NCBI GenBank assembly: GCA_949592205.1
Contig: CATIUR010000004.1
Location: 93,394,337 to 93,458,336, forward strand
Direction of reading: 5' to 3'
Origin: Helichrysum umbraculigerum
Taxonomy: Eukaryota; Streptophyta; Magnoliopsida; Asterales; Asteraceae
DNA: 64,000 bases
Shown here: positions 23,691 to 36,211 of the stretch, piece after piece
Numbering within the stretch: position 1 is the stretch's first letter
Layout of the letters: the number at the start of each line of letters is the position of its first letter
The notes under the pieces: generated by a model
Database searches by the model: none
What the model was told of the DNA's origin: nothing
Seen by the model: the letters and a program-made list of their open reading frames with translations, nothing else
Translations under genes and position numbers: made by a program

Positions 23691-26563
23691 TTGTTTAGAG
23701 GTAATTGTGTATCTACAAGACTGTAAATTTAAAAGACATTTTCTTATGCAAGGATTAATTTAACTAAACCTCGTCGATATTTTACGGTCGTGACATGACC
23801 CATTTTGTTTGTGACTTTTATCATTTATCAAAATGGATCACTCGTTATTAATGCAAAAGAAACGAATGACCATTATCAAGTATTTACTTATAGATGTGTA
23901 ATATGTTTGTTGTTTGTCTAAAGGACATGTAAGTATACGCTCCAAAACTGTGGGAGGGTCATCACGGCGATAGTACAATCTGTATACTCAGTGGCTAGAG
24001 TCACCTAGCTAATTGTTATAGTTTGCATAACATAAGGTCTTTTATGCATACATTGTAAGTCTTGGTCCGTACCAGGATTCGTTGTCTAGTTCCCCAAAAA
24101 TAGTATGAAAATGCTATTTCATAAATAAACAGTTTTCATAAAGGCAGAAAAGCATTTATAAATAGTTATCGCATGTAGTAGCAAAACAGTTGCTATGTTT
24201 TTCACCCCTAGTTTGAAAGCATTAAAACAGTAAAAATAGGGGTTGTGAACTCACCTTGTGAACAATGAAGTGAGAGCTAGCGTGTAGTAGTAAAATGTCA
24301 CCTAAATAACGTCCCTTAACGTCCTAAATGCAAGAGATACTAACATAAGTAATTGACTAAACGTCAAACTACGTTAATGATTCACTCGTTTCGAAAAATC
24401 GTCTTATTTAAAAATGTGTACGATTCGTTAGTGATATTCCGAAAATAATTTGTATTTCCAGAATTGGATGTATTTGTTTTACAATCTACAATTGTATTAA
24501 TCGTTGTATACAAACATTATATAATTATTTGTTGCGCGTGAGTATATATATATATATAGTTATTTCGTTATATATATACATAGATATAGTCGTTGTATAT
24601 ATATATATATATATATATATACATTTAGTACGCCGTATATGTATAATTATATAGGTTTCGTTCATTGTGTAAATACTTATCTGTAAGTATATATACACAT
24701 GTAATATTTGTCGTTGTGTGTGTGTATATATATACAATACAAAGTTAATTATTACGTATACAAAGAGTCAAAGATACCATTTACTCTATTTATTTAGCTA
24801 CTAAAAGTTATCATTTGAAAGAATTTTAGTGTACATTGAGTTGTACCTCTGTGATGAATTTAAACTAAAATACGCGATCGTGTAAAAGTATGCGATCGCG
24901 TATTATTTATTTATTTCGAGATACGCGGACTGACAATTATACGCGATCGCGTAATAGTTTAAAAAATATACTACGCGATTGTAACTTATGTATATACACG
25001 ATCAAGGTCTAATAAAAATATCACGCGATCATGTGGATTATATCACGCGATCATGTGACAGTATGTTCTTGCAATATGATACTAGTACTTTATTCGCCAA
25101 TTATGAAATCAGTATACGTTTTAAATTGAATCACGTTCACATGAAATGAAACCAAAAGAATAATTAAAATGCTAGTGTAATTAATCGCAATATTTATAGC
25201 ATTCGTGATCATGGAGTTATAAGCCACGCGATCCCGAATTTAAATATACGCAATCATAGGGACGAGTTCACGCGATCATGTATTGTTGGATACAAAACTA
25301 CGCGACTACGAAACTTGACTTACGCGACCCTTATGTTTTAACTTACGCGATCATGAAGTTTATGTTACGCGGTCATGCAATTAAAAACACGCGACCAAGA
25401 GGTTTATATTAATCGACCATGAGTTTAGTATTACACGATCATGAAGTTTTATATACGCAATCGAACTTTTTAACCCACGCGATCGAGTATTAACTATAAT
25501 ACGTGACTTTTTCTTTGGAAGCCACGCGATCAAGTAAAAACTTAATACGTGATTTTACCTTAAATCACGCGATCGCGTAAATATTTTTGTACAGTTAGTT
25601 AAGTTTGTGGTAACGGAATGTGTTCATATTTTTCAAAGTTTTTGGGTGCGATCTTTCACGAGATGAACTATTAACAAGTTATAGCAAGTTTTTCAAAAAT
25701 AAAGCGAAGGTCTTTGTGTTCTTACAATTTGGAAAGAAATGATGACAGAGGAAAAAGGATGGTGGTGATGCTACAGAAGATGATGATGATGATCCTTGTG
25801 CTTGGTTCTCCCCTTCTTTGTAAAATGCTAGTAACAGATGATAATTTTTTATGGAAATTTTTGGTGGATGATTTCTTCAAATCTGTGGAGTCGGATGAGA
25901 GCAAAACTGAGAGAAAAAGTAGGTGATGAAGTGTGATGAAATGATGAAGTGTTGGGGTGTTTGTGTAGATGAAGTATAGAGTTCACATGCGGGTATGGTG
26001 GAGAACGGTACAAAGGTCAAATGAGCGTATGGCTTCTCACAATTTTTGTCTCCGTATTATTGTGTAACCATTTAGGTATTTTAACCGTTAATCCTGTGTA
26101 CGTTTTGAATTTGTTACCAGTTTATATTTTTCGAAGTATTATTTCAAATATTTTGTTTTAAGTTTACCAAATATAAACTTTTATTTTATTTTGTCGTCGG
26201 GTTTGTTTTGCGTGCTTTTGTCGCGTACGTTACGTTTTATTGTAAACGTATAATAATTTACATTTTATCGTTATGGGTTATAGTTCGCATAATAGTTCGA
26301 ACAAATAACTATTTTAAAATAGTTTCACGTTATTTATAAACTTTATATCACCAACGATCATATTTGTTTTTGTCGGACTCATTCCGTTAATTTTTCGTGC
26401 AATTACAAATAATTACGAAACTCGTAATACATCTTATATTAAAATCGTGGGCACGCTAGACTTATCTCACAAAAATAGTTTAGTTTTCTTTTTCGTAGGG
26501 AATTAGCGTAAGAAATGCATGTGATTAAATATAAATTTATACCGTAATTAGAGGAGTGTCACA
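23690..26563 (-). mobile_element. Ty3 (Tekay-like) LTR, reverse orientation, left edge unclear
   Basis: The right edge ends GGAGTGTCACA; on the minus strand it starts TGTGACACTCC and continues ATGCATTTCTTACGCTAATT, parallel to the start of the plus LTR at 39671. The block at 23930-24080 (CAGTGGCTAGAGTCACCTAG and neighbours) is the inverse of 42520-42650 in that LTR. The left boundary is uncertain (23680-23930) and no target duplication could be matched, so it may be truncated. Confidence 0.65.
24876..25580. repeat. ACGCGATC array (about 20 copies)
   Basis: About ten exact ACGCGATC cores and about as many variants (ACACGATC, ACGCAATC, ACGTGATT) occur at roughly 35-base spacing over 0.7 kb. 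The fullest copies, such as ACGCGATCGCGT, are perfect palindromes. Many variants are CG to CA or TG changes, as expected from deamination of methylated C. Confidence 0.85.
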
Positions 26564-26565
26564 AC

Positions 26566-28263
26566 TCATCTCCGACCTCTTTTGAAAATTCTTCCAGTTC
26601 ATCTACATCATCTCCAACTCATTCTACCCCTTTACGCACTCAACCAATGGTCACTCGCTCCCAACATAGTATCCACAAACCCATCCAAAAACATAACCTT
26701 CATACCACTACTGTCACTCCTTCCACACCCCGCTCATACACCCAAGCCTTTAGGGATCATCATTGGCATGCAGCTATGCAGACCGAATATAATGCTTTAA
26801 TTAAAAATGAAACTTGGGATCTATTTCCACGACCACCTGGAGTTAATGTGGTCCGTTCTATGTGGTTATATAAACGCAAATTGCGTGTTGATGGCTCACT
26901 TGATCGATACAAAGCCCGTTTGGTGACTGATGGGACAAGCCAACAGCTTGGCATTGATTGTGAGGAGACTTTTGCCCGGTTGTCAAACCGGCTACCATAC
27001 GTACAGTTCTCAGTATAGCTCTCTCTCGCTCTTGGCCGATACATCAGTTGGATGTACAAAATGCGTTTTTATACTGTTCACTACAAGAAACCGTATATGC
27101 TGCAACCCCTAGGGTTTGTCGATCCTTATCGCCCAGGTTATGTCTGTCACTTGAAGAAGTCTTTGTATGGTCTGAAACAAGCTCCTCGTGTTTGCTTTCA
27201 GCGGTTTGCTTCATATGCTACGAGAGTCGGGTTTCAGCACAGCAAAACCGACTCGTCGCTGTTCATTTTCGCAGAGGCTCAGATATTGCATACTTATCGA
27301 TATATGTAGATGATATTATCCTAACTGAATCATCCGATGCATTTTTATATCGAGTAATCTCCTCCCTAAATGGAAAATTTTCTATGACGGATTAAGGGCC
27401 CCTTAACTATTTTCTGGGTATTGCAGCAACTCGAACTTCAGCAGGCATGTTCCTTTCTCATAAGAAATATGCTATGGGCATTCTTGAACGGGAAAACATG
27501 ATAAACTGCAATCCTTGCAAGACTCCGGTTGACAAGTATTCTAAGCTTAATGACACATATACTCCAGTTGCTGATCCTACTTTATACCGTAGTCTTGTGG
27601 GGGGCATTACAGTACCTAACATTCACAGGCCAGATATTACTTATGCAGTTCAGCCGATTTGTCATTTCATGCATGATCCTCGAGAGCCTCACTTCCATGC
27701 TCTTAAACGTATTCTTCGATATGTTCGGGGCACCATTGACCATGGCCTTCAGCTGTATTCTTCCTCTACTACTCAGCTCACAGCATACTCAAATGCTGAT
27801 TGGGGGGATGCCCCACTACACGGCAGTCTACATCTGGTTATTGTGTTTTTCTTGGTAATAACCTGCTATCTTGGTCTTCAAAACGCTAAAACATAGTGTC
27901 TCGTTCTAGTGCTAAAGCGGAATATAGAGGGGTGGCTAATGCGGTCGCCGAAACATCATGGTTACGAAATCTTTTAAGGGAGCTTACACACCGTTGTTCA
28001 CTGCAACCATTGTCTAGTGCGACAACGTTAGTGCTGTCTACATGTCCTCTAACTCAGTTCAGCGTCAACGGACCAAACATATTGAGATTGATATCCATTT
28101 TGTTCGTGATAAAGTTGCTAATGGTCAGATTCGTGTTCTTCATGTTCCATCTCGCTATCAGTATGCATACATTTTTACAAAAGGACTTCCTTCACCTCTG
28201 TTTACTGAGTTACGATCCAGCTTGAGCGTTCGACAGCCTCCTCCCGCTCAAACTGCGGGGGCA
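26566..28263 (+). pseudogene. Copia pol remnant: reverse transcriptase and RNase H
   Basis: Spread over three frames: a pre-RT start (HHWHAAMQTEYNALIKNETWDLFP, 26755-26830), the RT core with SLYGLKQAPRVC (about 27160-27195) and the YVDDI catalytic motif near 27306-27320, the connection with LERENMINCNPCKTPVDKYS, and RNase H with SSAKAEYRGVANAV (27905-27946) and HIEIDIHFVRDKVANG (28080-28130). Frameshifts and stops (for example 27016, 27309, 27393, 27894) show that it is dead. The 5' LTR, gag, protease and integrase are not visible to the left, where a Ty3 LTR abuts at 26563. Confidence 0.9.
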
Positions 28264-28433
28264 TATTAGTGTGTGTATTATTATTTATATATATATAGCC
28301 CATTAGTGTTTTTGTATTTAGCCCAATATAAAGCCCAATGGGCTCGCGGGCTTTAGGTTTTTTGTGTTCCTTGCTCTATTTATATGAGTCTCATGTAACA
28401 TTTCATCCAAGACGTAATCAATAAGCATTAACA
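28264..28433 (+). mobile_element. Short Copia 3' LTR
   Basis: It follows the stop of the RNase H frame and a GCGGGGGCA purine tract. It begins TATTAGTG (probably a mutated TGTTAGTG) and ends GCATTAACA. Length is about 170 bp, in the range of small Ale/Retrofit-type LTRs. Confidence 0.6.
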
Positions 28434-28686
28434 ATTTGCATCGATAAATTTAATATTTCAAAACTATTGTATAGGTTTGGAATTTTGGAAAGTTTGAATT
28501 TTGAATTGTATGTAATTTGTAAAATTTTGATAAGAATGTACAACTTTTAATGCAAACGTACAACTTTTAAGTTGTATTTACAAGTTTTTGTAAAGCTGTT
28601 AAAAGTGGAACAAAAGAAAAAGAAAAGGAAAAAAAACATGTGAGCCGTGTCACTACTAACGAAAAGAAAATGATTGAGGGACCTAA

Positions 28687-28812
28687 TTAGATAGACCTAA
28701 ATGTAAGCCTAATGCTGTAACAGTGACACATGTCAATTTGAACCAATAAGATTAGGAGAGAGAAATTGTATTAACCAATCAATGCATTAGGCTTACATTT
28801 AGGTCTATCTAA
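28687..28812. mobile_element. Small foldback MITE
   Basis: Arms of 29 bases are perfect inverses: TTAGATAGACCTAAATGTAA... at 28687-28715 and its inverse at 28784-28812. Length is 126 bp; superfamily not assigned. Confidence 0.8.
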
Positions 28813-28815
28813 GTA

Positions 28816-29548
28816 AGTCCGTATAGCATTACTCCTAACGAAAAGAGAAATAAAGAGGTGAGTGGATACCACCACTACACCCGTTCCTTACTGGATATCT
28901 TTGAAGACGTCGTGCTTAGGCCCCATAATTAAATAAATATAAGAAAATTTTTAATCAAATAATCGGGTTATTAAAATGTTAAGAAAAAGCCTATACCGAT
29001 GACATCCATTAAAATTTGATGTTGTTTACACCTAAATACGGATTTAATAGGTTTAAAAACTTAACAGTGAAAATAAATTTGTAGGGACGAAAACTTCAAT
29101 GTTAGGAGTTGTACTTGATTTGTATACCGTTGTAACAAATGTTTAGCGCAACATTGCAAAATATAAAATCTCACCATCCAAATTGATAACTTTTTATTCA
29201 ACAGGAATGGCGTTAAGTTAGTAGTAAAAAAGTTTTTTTTCACGTAAATAGCTATACGAATCATTTTAACTTAACTACACTTTTTACCGTTTAAATCTAA
29301 AATTTAAAATTACACACAGAGTAGTTTTAAGATTCTTTACTAACTACATCTTTTACCATTTAAATTTAAAATCTATCTATTAAAGTCTTTTTTATTTGTT
29401 AAAATACTGTATCAAATTTAACGGTTATACTTTTAGAATTCTATTGTGCATCGAAAATCAGAGGGAACAAAATGAGTGATGGTGGAACCCACGAGTACGT
29501 GTTATTTGCTTTTGCTTTTGATCAACTTTTTTCTAACTTTTTTTATAA
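28816..29548. other. No recognisable feature
   Basis: AT-rich; a 67-residue minus-strand frame at 29061-29264 looks like chance. Confidence 0.5.
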
Positions 29549-30903
29549 AATTACACTAGTTGTGTGGTTTGTCTAAACTTTCACCGGTCATCCTTGTAAG
29601 TTGTTTTTTGTGCTAGTCGTCCTTGTGGTTGCTAGTTGTTGCATTCCTAGTCCTTATCACTAACGGCCGTTAGTTTTCTTCGTTAAAATATCATCCGTGT
29701 CATTTTTTTTCAAATTGTAAGTTTATTTAAATTTAATATTATTTTTAATTGTACTTAGTTTTATTTTTTGAATAATCTAATCAATTTAATTTAATTATTT
29801 TAATCAACTTTTTTAGTGACAATTAATTTATTCTATTTTTTTTAAGTGTCTCAATCTATATAAATCCACTAAAAATATAATAGTTTTTTTAAATTGTTTA
29901 TACTCTTAATTTTGCAAATCATCGTTGATTTTATGACATATAGACAATTCTACATGCCTACATATATATTGTTAATAGTTTTGTATATTATGAACGTACT
30001 CATATTGCACATTATCAATATGTAACATTTGTTTTTGAGTTAATTGAAGAAAAAATTGTAAAATACTAAATTGCAATAACTACGTAGCGTATAGTATTAT
30101 TATACTCCGTATGTTGAACATTATGTGTTTTTTTCTTTCAAATAACATAAAAAATTATACGGATAGTACCTGACAATTTTTTACATTGTTTTTTTTTTTT
30201 TTTTAATTATGGTATTCCTTAATGGATCGATGTAGATTATGATACTTACAAAAATTAGAATAAAGAAATATTTAAATTAATCATTTTAATTGTAAAAAAT
30301 ATAATAACCGTTACTAAAAAAGAAAATTAACTAAATATAGTTATTTAATACTATACGCTACGTTGTTATTGCAATTTAGTATTTTATAATTTTTTCTTCA
30401 ATTGACTCAAAAACAAATGTTACATATTGATAATGTGCAATTTGAGTACCTTCATAATATACAAAACTATTCGCAATATATATGTAGGCATGTAGAATTG
30501 TCTATACGGAGTCATGAAATCGACAATGATATGCAAAATTAAAAGTATAAACTATTTAAAAAACTATTATATTTTTAAACTATTATATTTTTAGTGGGTT
30601 TATATAGATCGGGATACTTAAAAAATAGAATAATTAACTGTCATGAAAAAAGTTGATTAAAATAATTAATTTATTCAAAAAATAAATTAGCTACGTACAA
30701 TTAAAAATAATATTAAATTTAAATAAACTTAAAATTTGAAAAAAAATTACACGAATGGTCCTTTAACGAAGAAAATTGACGGCCATTAGTGACAAGGACT
30801 ACGAGTGCAACAACTAGCAACCATAGCGACGACCAGTGCAAAAAAAAATTTACAAGGACGATCAGCGAAATTTTGGACAAACCACAGGGACGACCATTGT
30901 AAT
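29549..30903. mobile_element. 1.35-kb foldback element with long inverted arms
   Basis: The left arm starts near AATTACACTAGTTGTGTGGT and the right arm is its inverse, ending near CCACAGGGACGACCATTGTAATT. The arms can be followed inward for about 600 bases each with moderate divergence, including inverse copies of GTAACATTTGTTTTTGAGT around 30030 and 30405. Nearly the whole element is a palindrome. There is no coding frame; it is perhaps Mutator-like, but no 9-bp target duplication was found. Confidence 0.8.
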
Positions 30904-31600
30904 TAACTCAACTTTTTTTGCTGGCATCTGATTTTGAATCGTACAGTGTCATTTTTAACTTTAATCAATTTTTTTTGCTTTTACGTTTGAAAATAAAAAA
31001 ATTTCTAACCTTTTCTACTTTATAAGTTCATAAATGTAATGTTTCCTAACTTTTTTCAATCTATAAAAAAAAATTCCTAACTTTTTCCACTCTATAATAA
31101 TAATTCCTCCCTCCTTTGTAGTAATTGTATGTATGTATTACTAATATATTATTTTTTTTACCTATAATTCAATCTTATAATAGTAACAAAATAATAAAAT
31201 AAAACAATGAGAGAAACAATCAATCATACATCAATGGAATTAATTAACATTTCACATCCATCTAGATGCACAAACTCAAAAGTACATACAAAGTGAACAC
31301 AAATTATTGTATTTCGTATTGAATGTTTTTAGTAGATCTTTATATTATTATTTATCAAGCGAAAAACGAAATGACAAGTAAAAATGTGTTTAGACTTGCC
31401 CGAGTAAAAAAAATTTCTTTGATGCAATATTCGGTAGTGATCGCAAGAAACTACTGAGTAAGCGTTGAAAATCGCAAAAAAATCGTCACCGTCGCTTTGT
31501 GCGGGCACAATGCTAGCACCCCTTATAATTCATATTCACTTCTTCCTAAAAAAACTTATCAAAAGGGATATCTAAAACCCTAAAATACCCCTAGCACTAA
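30904..31600. other. Unannotated AT-rich stretch with one Helitron-like end
   Basis: No gene. At 31497-31516 the stem TTGTGC-GG-GCACAA is followed by TGCTAG, a Helitron-like 3' terminus, but the next base is C. Confidence 0.35.
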
Positions 31601-31881
31601 TCTATACTACTATATAATACATTTAACCCTCTCTCTCTTAAAAATTTTTTAATACTAAATAATATGGGTTCCACTTACTACTTATTCCCTACTAACTAAA
31701 TTTTTCATCAATCAAATATTAAATCTACCTACTATAGACTTTTTTGATTGGTTAAACATACACTTAAAATAGGAATCCCAAAATAGTAATGTGGACAAAT
31801 ATGTTTTTATTTTAAAGTATTCATTTGCACCTCCACCAACCGTCATCACTTTCACCACTGCATTACGCGGGTATAATGCTA

Positions 31882-31882
<1 letters not shown>
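31601..31882 (+). mobile_element. Small non-autonomous Helitron
   Basis: It starts TCTATACTACTATATAATAC after an A and ends with the stem GCATTA...TAATGC overlapping CTAG, followed by T. This fits the Helitron insertion rule (A|TC...CTAG|T). Length is 282 bp; no coding frame. Related sequence recurs in intron 2 of the resistance gene (about 52740-52830 and 53965-54050). Confidence 0.65.

Positions 31883-31922
<40 letters not shown>
31883..31922. repeat. (TA)n microsatellite
   Basis: About 20 TA units between the Helitron and the next element. Confidence 0.9.
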
Positions 31923-32697
<775 letters not shown>

Positions 32698-32789
32698 TGG
32701 AGTATAAAGAAAGTTAGGAAAAAACAAAATGAAAACCACTATTCACGACGTCTAATCAACTTCGCCCATTGATTATATATATATAGGTT

Positions 32790-32925
32790 CATTGTTTCGT
32801 TATATATGTAACTTTACACTTTTTACTATAAACGTTCAATACATACAATAAAAGTTTTCAAAGTTTAACTCATACAATAGTAAAAGATGTAAAGTTTAAT
32901 ACATAATGAAACAATTAACCCACTT
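32790..32925. mobile_element. Foldback MITE left of CACTA
   Basis: TTCATTGTTTCGTTATATAT followed by AACTTTACACTTTTTAC is mirrored at the right by GTAAAGTTTAATACATAATGAAAC. A longer relative lies just right of the CACTA element at 38312-38712. Confidence 0.6.
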
Positions 32926-33311
32926 TTGAATGACTTTTGCATTATAAGGCACTACAACAAAATGGACTTTTTAGGACCTTTTTCTAGGACGCTTTTAGAA
33001 TAGGCGTCCTAATAAACAAGATAATAGGACACTGTATCATTTTGGTCATATTATTGTGGAACTTAAGAGGACACCTACCATATTGGTCATATTATATATG
33101 GTTATTGGACATTTATTCATTTGGGTCTTATTATTATGGAGGTCCAAAAGGACACTTGATATAAGAGTCTTATTAATTCGAGTTTAAAAGGACGCTTATT
33201 CGTTTGGTCTTATTATGTAGAAGCCCTAATAGGACGCTTGGTATGCGAGTCTTATTACATTGAGTCTTAAGGACTTTTGTTCGTGTAGGTCTTAAACATT
33301 TAAGAGGTGGG

Positions 33312-33720
33312 CACTACTAGAAAAGTGTTGAATACTTCCGGATACGTGTTACATAATAGGCCGTATTATATTTCCTACGAATTTCTTGCGAATTCCTAAC
33401 GGACTTCTTTAAAAGGTTTTGGCTATAAGATTTTTGTAACGGACATATTACGGATTTTCAACGGAAAAAAATGTAAGAAATCCGTTAGAATTTTCCAACG
33501 GATTTCGTTCGGATCTTGATTATTCGTAGAAAATCCGTAGAAAAACTAAGTATTTTTTGTTTTAAATTTATTTTTCCTAAAATTGGTAAGAAACCCGTTG
33601 GAAATGTGTTAGTTTTCTTACGGATTACCTACGGATATATAATAGTGATATAAATATATATTAATAAAAATGATCCGTAGAAATCTGTAGCATGTTTTCT
33701 ACGGATCCTTTATTACATAT
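33312..33720 (+). mobile_element. Nested second CACTA left end
   Basis: It starts CACTACTAGAAAAGTGTTG and is followed by many copies of TCCGTAGAAAT/TTTCTACGGAT-type words, a subterminal array different from that of the outer element. The right end was not found. Confidence 0.6.
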
Positions 33721-33826
33721 TTTTATTTATCGTTTTGAGCGTAAATGTATTGATTAAGTTACAATTTAGTTCTCGTTAAAGAATCACAAGTGAAACAGAC
33801 GTGGTATGTAATGTCGTGTTCCTACC

Positions 33827-34030
33827 AAACGAGCCTAAGCTTAATTGGTACCAGTGCGCACCACGAGTAAGCGCCGTTGACTTGGTCAATGGGGACTTTG
33901 CTAGAAAATTGTCACGGCTTCGAATCCATTCCCACCATTGTTCTTCCCACCATTGTTCCAAGCACAATGAGGTCTTCAAACTCATTGTTCCAAGCACGGT
34001 GACACGGGGCCAGGTTTCCCCGCCGATCTA
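33827..34030 (+). mobile_element. Possible tRNA-derived SINE
   Basis: An A-box-like stretch (CTTAATTGGTACCAGTG) and a B-box-like GGCTTCGAATCC are spaced about as in tRNA-derived SINEs. The 3' tail and target duplication are not clear. Confidence 0.35.
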
Positions 34031-35760
34031 AACCTTTTGCTAGAATGCCGTGTTCCTAAATAAAGTAGTGTCTATTGGTAAAACCGACATCATGAGCACA
34101 TTTACATTTACTATTTATTTACCATTTACAATTTTAGTATTAAGTCATCAACATGCCCAAACACTTTGGCAAATTGAGTACCGAACCGTTAAATTATTAT
34201 TAAATTTTATGGTTCACAAACATGTTTTTTTGTAGGTTGTGATTAATGATGATCTATTAATGTCGATGATCATAAAATGTTTCAAGTGAACTAGAATATC
34301 CGGTGTTTAAACAAGAATTTAAAAGAGCTTATGTGGTCAAAATGTAATCTTCATGATAGAACGGCATCTTTAAACTAAACTTATGAAATGGATCACAGGA
34401 GAATGACTTTTTTTGAGGGAATGGTGGGCAAAAGCATCATGACTGTCCGTTTACAAGACCGATTGTTCAGATTGGTGAGGGGGGTGTACTGTAAATATGT
34501 AAACTGATGGATTCAAAACATAAATCTTTTTAATGAGCCAGGGGTAAAGTTATCTTTATCAAACAAAGATGTAGTGATTTTAACTACGTCCTAAATTAAA
34601 GACAAAAGTAGAATGACCAAACTGCCTCTAATGAGATTCTTAATATATTGAGGTGGCAACATATGATTGGCTGCCTTTTCTTCTTCTAAATAATTTTTGT
34701 TGATCAAAGTTTAGAATTAGAAAAATAACATAAAATCATCAAATCGGAACTGAAAAATCAACTTGTAAAAAATCAAAATCGAATGATTTTGATTTTTGAA
34801 AAACTGAAATATCGATTCCGATTCGATTCTATTCTTGCCCAAACCAAATCAAACCGATCGGTGAACGCCTACCCATAAAATATACTCCCCAAAATTTCCC
34901 GCCCCCAATGTTCCCCCGAAATTCCCCAAAAATTTTCCCCCAAAACTTGAATTCCCACTATATCTTCAATTTTTTTTAATTCCCTCTAAATCCCCAAATT
35001 GTTCGGTTCCCTCTAAATCCCCAGTCTTTTCACTCTCAAACCCTAGCCCAATCGCATATTTCCCTCTTTCTCTATAATCCTAGCACGATTTCCTTGTGAT
35101 CATTCTTCGTCAATAAGTTGTCATCCTCATCAGACTAGCGATTTTGCTTGTTTCTCACAGCTGGTATCTTTTGTTTTATACTCCGTCTTTCGATTTCAGG
35201 ATACGAATTTATGTCAAAATATTCTTATACCTAGAGGTGTTCTATGTGCAATTAGTTGTTTACATAAGGATTTCAGAGTATAAACTGTAGGATTAACAAG
35301 TTTTCACAACATTTATACTTTTCTTACTTCTACTTTGTGCCAAGATCGATTAGTTTTGTGGCTATTGGTTTATTATATGTGATGTGGTAATTTAATATGT
35401 GTATATTAAAATAACCCTCCAAGTGTTTGTCAAAATGCCCAGGTGAGTTATTTTTCTTTGTTTATATTATAGGAATTATATTTTAGATTGCTCATAACAT
35501 GTTTGATGAAATGCTCAAGTATACACTAATGTTTAAATGTGCTCTTAAAAGATTATATTTTAATTTATCGAGAAACGGATTCTATCCGAGTTGGAATTCA
35601 GGAAGTTATTCATGGTGCATAGTTATATTGGACGGTTAGTTGTGCTCTTTTTTTTTTGCTACTGATGGATCGATTTTGTGATGTGTATGATCTTAACTAT
35701 TTAAGGCATCGATGAGAACTAAGCGAATGTCAGATTTTGAGGATTTGTTTACTTGAAACT
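34031..35760. other. CACTA interior: upstream cargo, not recognised
   Basis: It includes a truncated hAT-MITE relative (about 34720-34870) and a pyrimidine-rich stretch with AAACCCTAGCCC-type 5' UTR words at 34890-35160. That could be the captured 5' end of a gene. Confidence 0.35.
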
Positions 35761-35882
35761 TGCAGCCCAAAGATATGCCAGCCTTTCCTGTATACAAGGT
35801 TAGTCTGCTATTATAATTAATTTTCTACGTTAGTTACTGATTTCATGTAATAGAGGACTTGATGAATTGCGATCAGCTGTGA

Positions 35883-36110
35883 GTGCTATTAGTTACTGAT
35901 TCCCCGAACTTTGATTCTAAATATAGTAGCCATAGAACTCCAGTTCAACAACATAGTTCAGGTTTATCTTGTTTTAGTTTGAAAGATTCATTTCCTACTT
36001 ACGGGCCAAGTGCCTGCCACAATGTTTCACCATACGTAAAGCAATTTGTAACCTCACCTATTTCTAGTTCTCCTGTCCAAAAGAAACTTAAGAAGTCGAG
36101 AACCAGATGA
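35883..36110 (+). pseudogene. Ser/Pro-rich exon-like fragment of unknown gene
   Basis: A 75-codon frame ends SSPVQKKLKKSRTR then stop. It is rich in S, P and H and looks like a disordered region. I do not recognise it. It does not match the zinc-finger N terminus expected for MAP1A, so it may come from a different captured gene or be an altered exon. Confidence 0.3.
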
Positions 36111-36211
36111 CAAGGGATCCACTTCGTCTAAAGGTATTGAAATCGCGATTATGGCTATTATAACTTATTATTAATCTTGGCTATTATTAATCAATTGAAA
36201 CAAATGCTCGA

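Noticed and set aside
24876..25580. CRISPR-like regular repeats
   Set aside because: Spacing resembles an array, but repeats are short and variable, there are no cas genes, and the context is a plant LTR.
26566..28263. Functional Copia polyprotein
   Set aside because: Several stops and frameshifts; integrase and gag not present.
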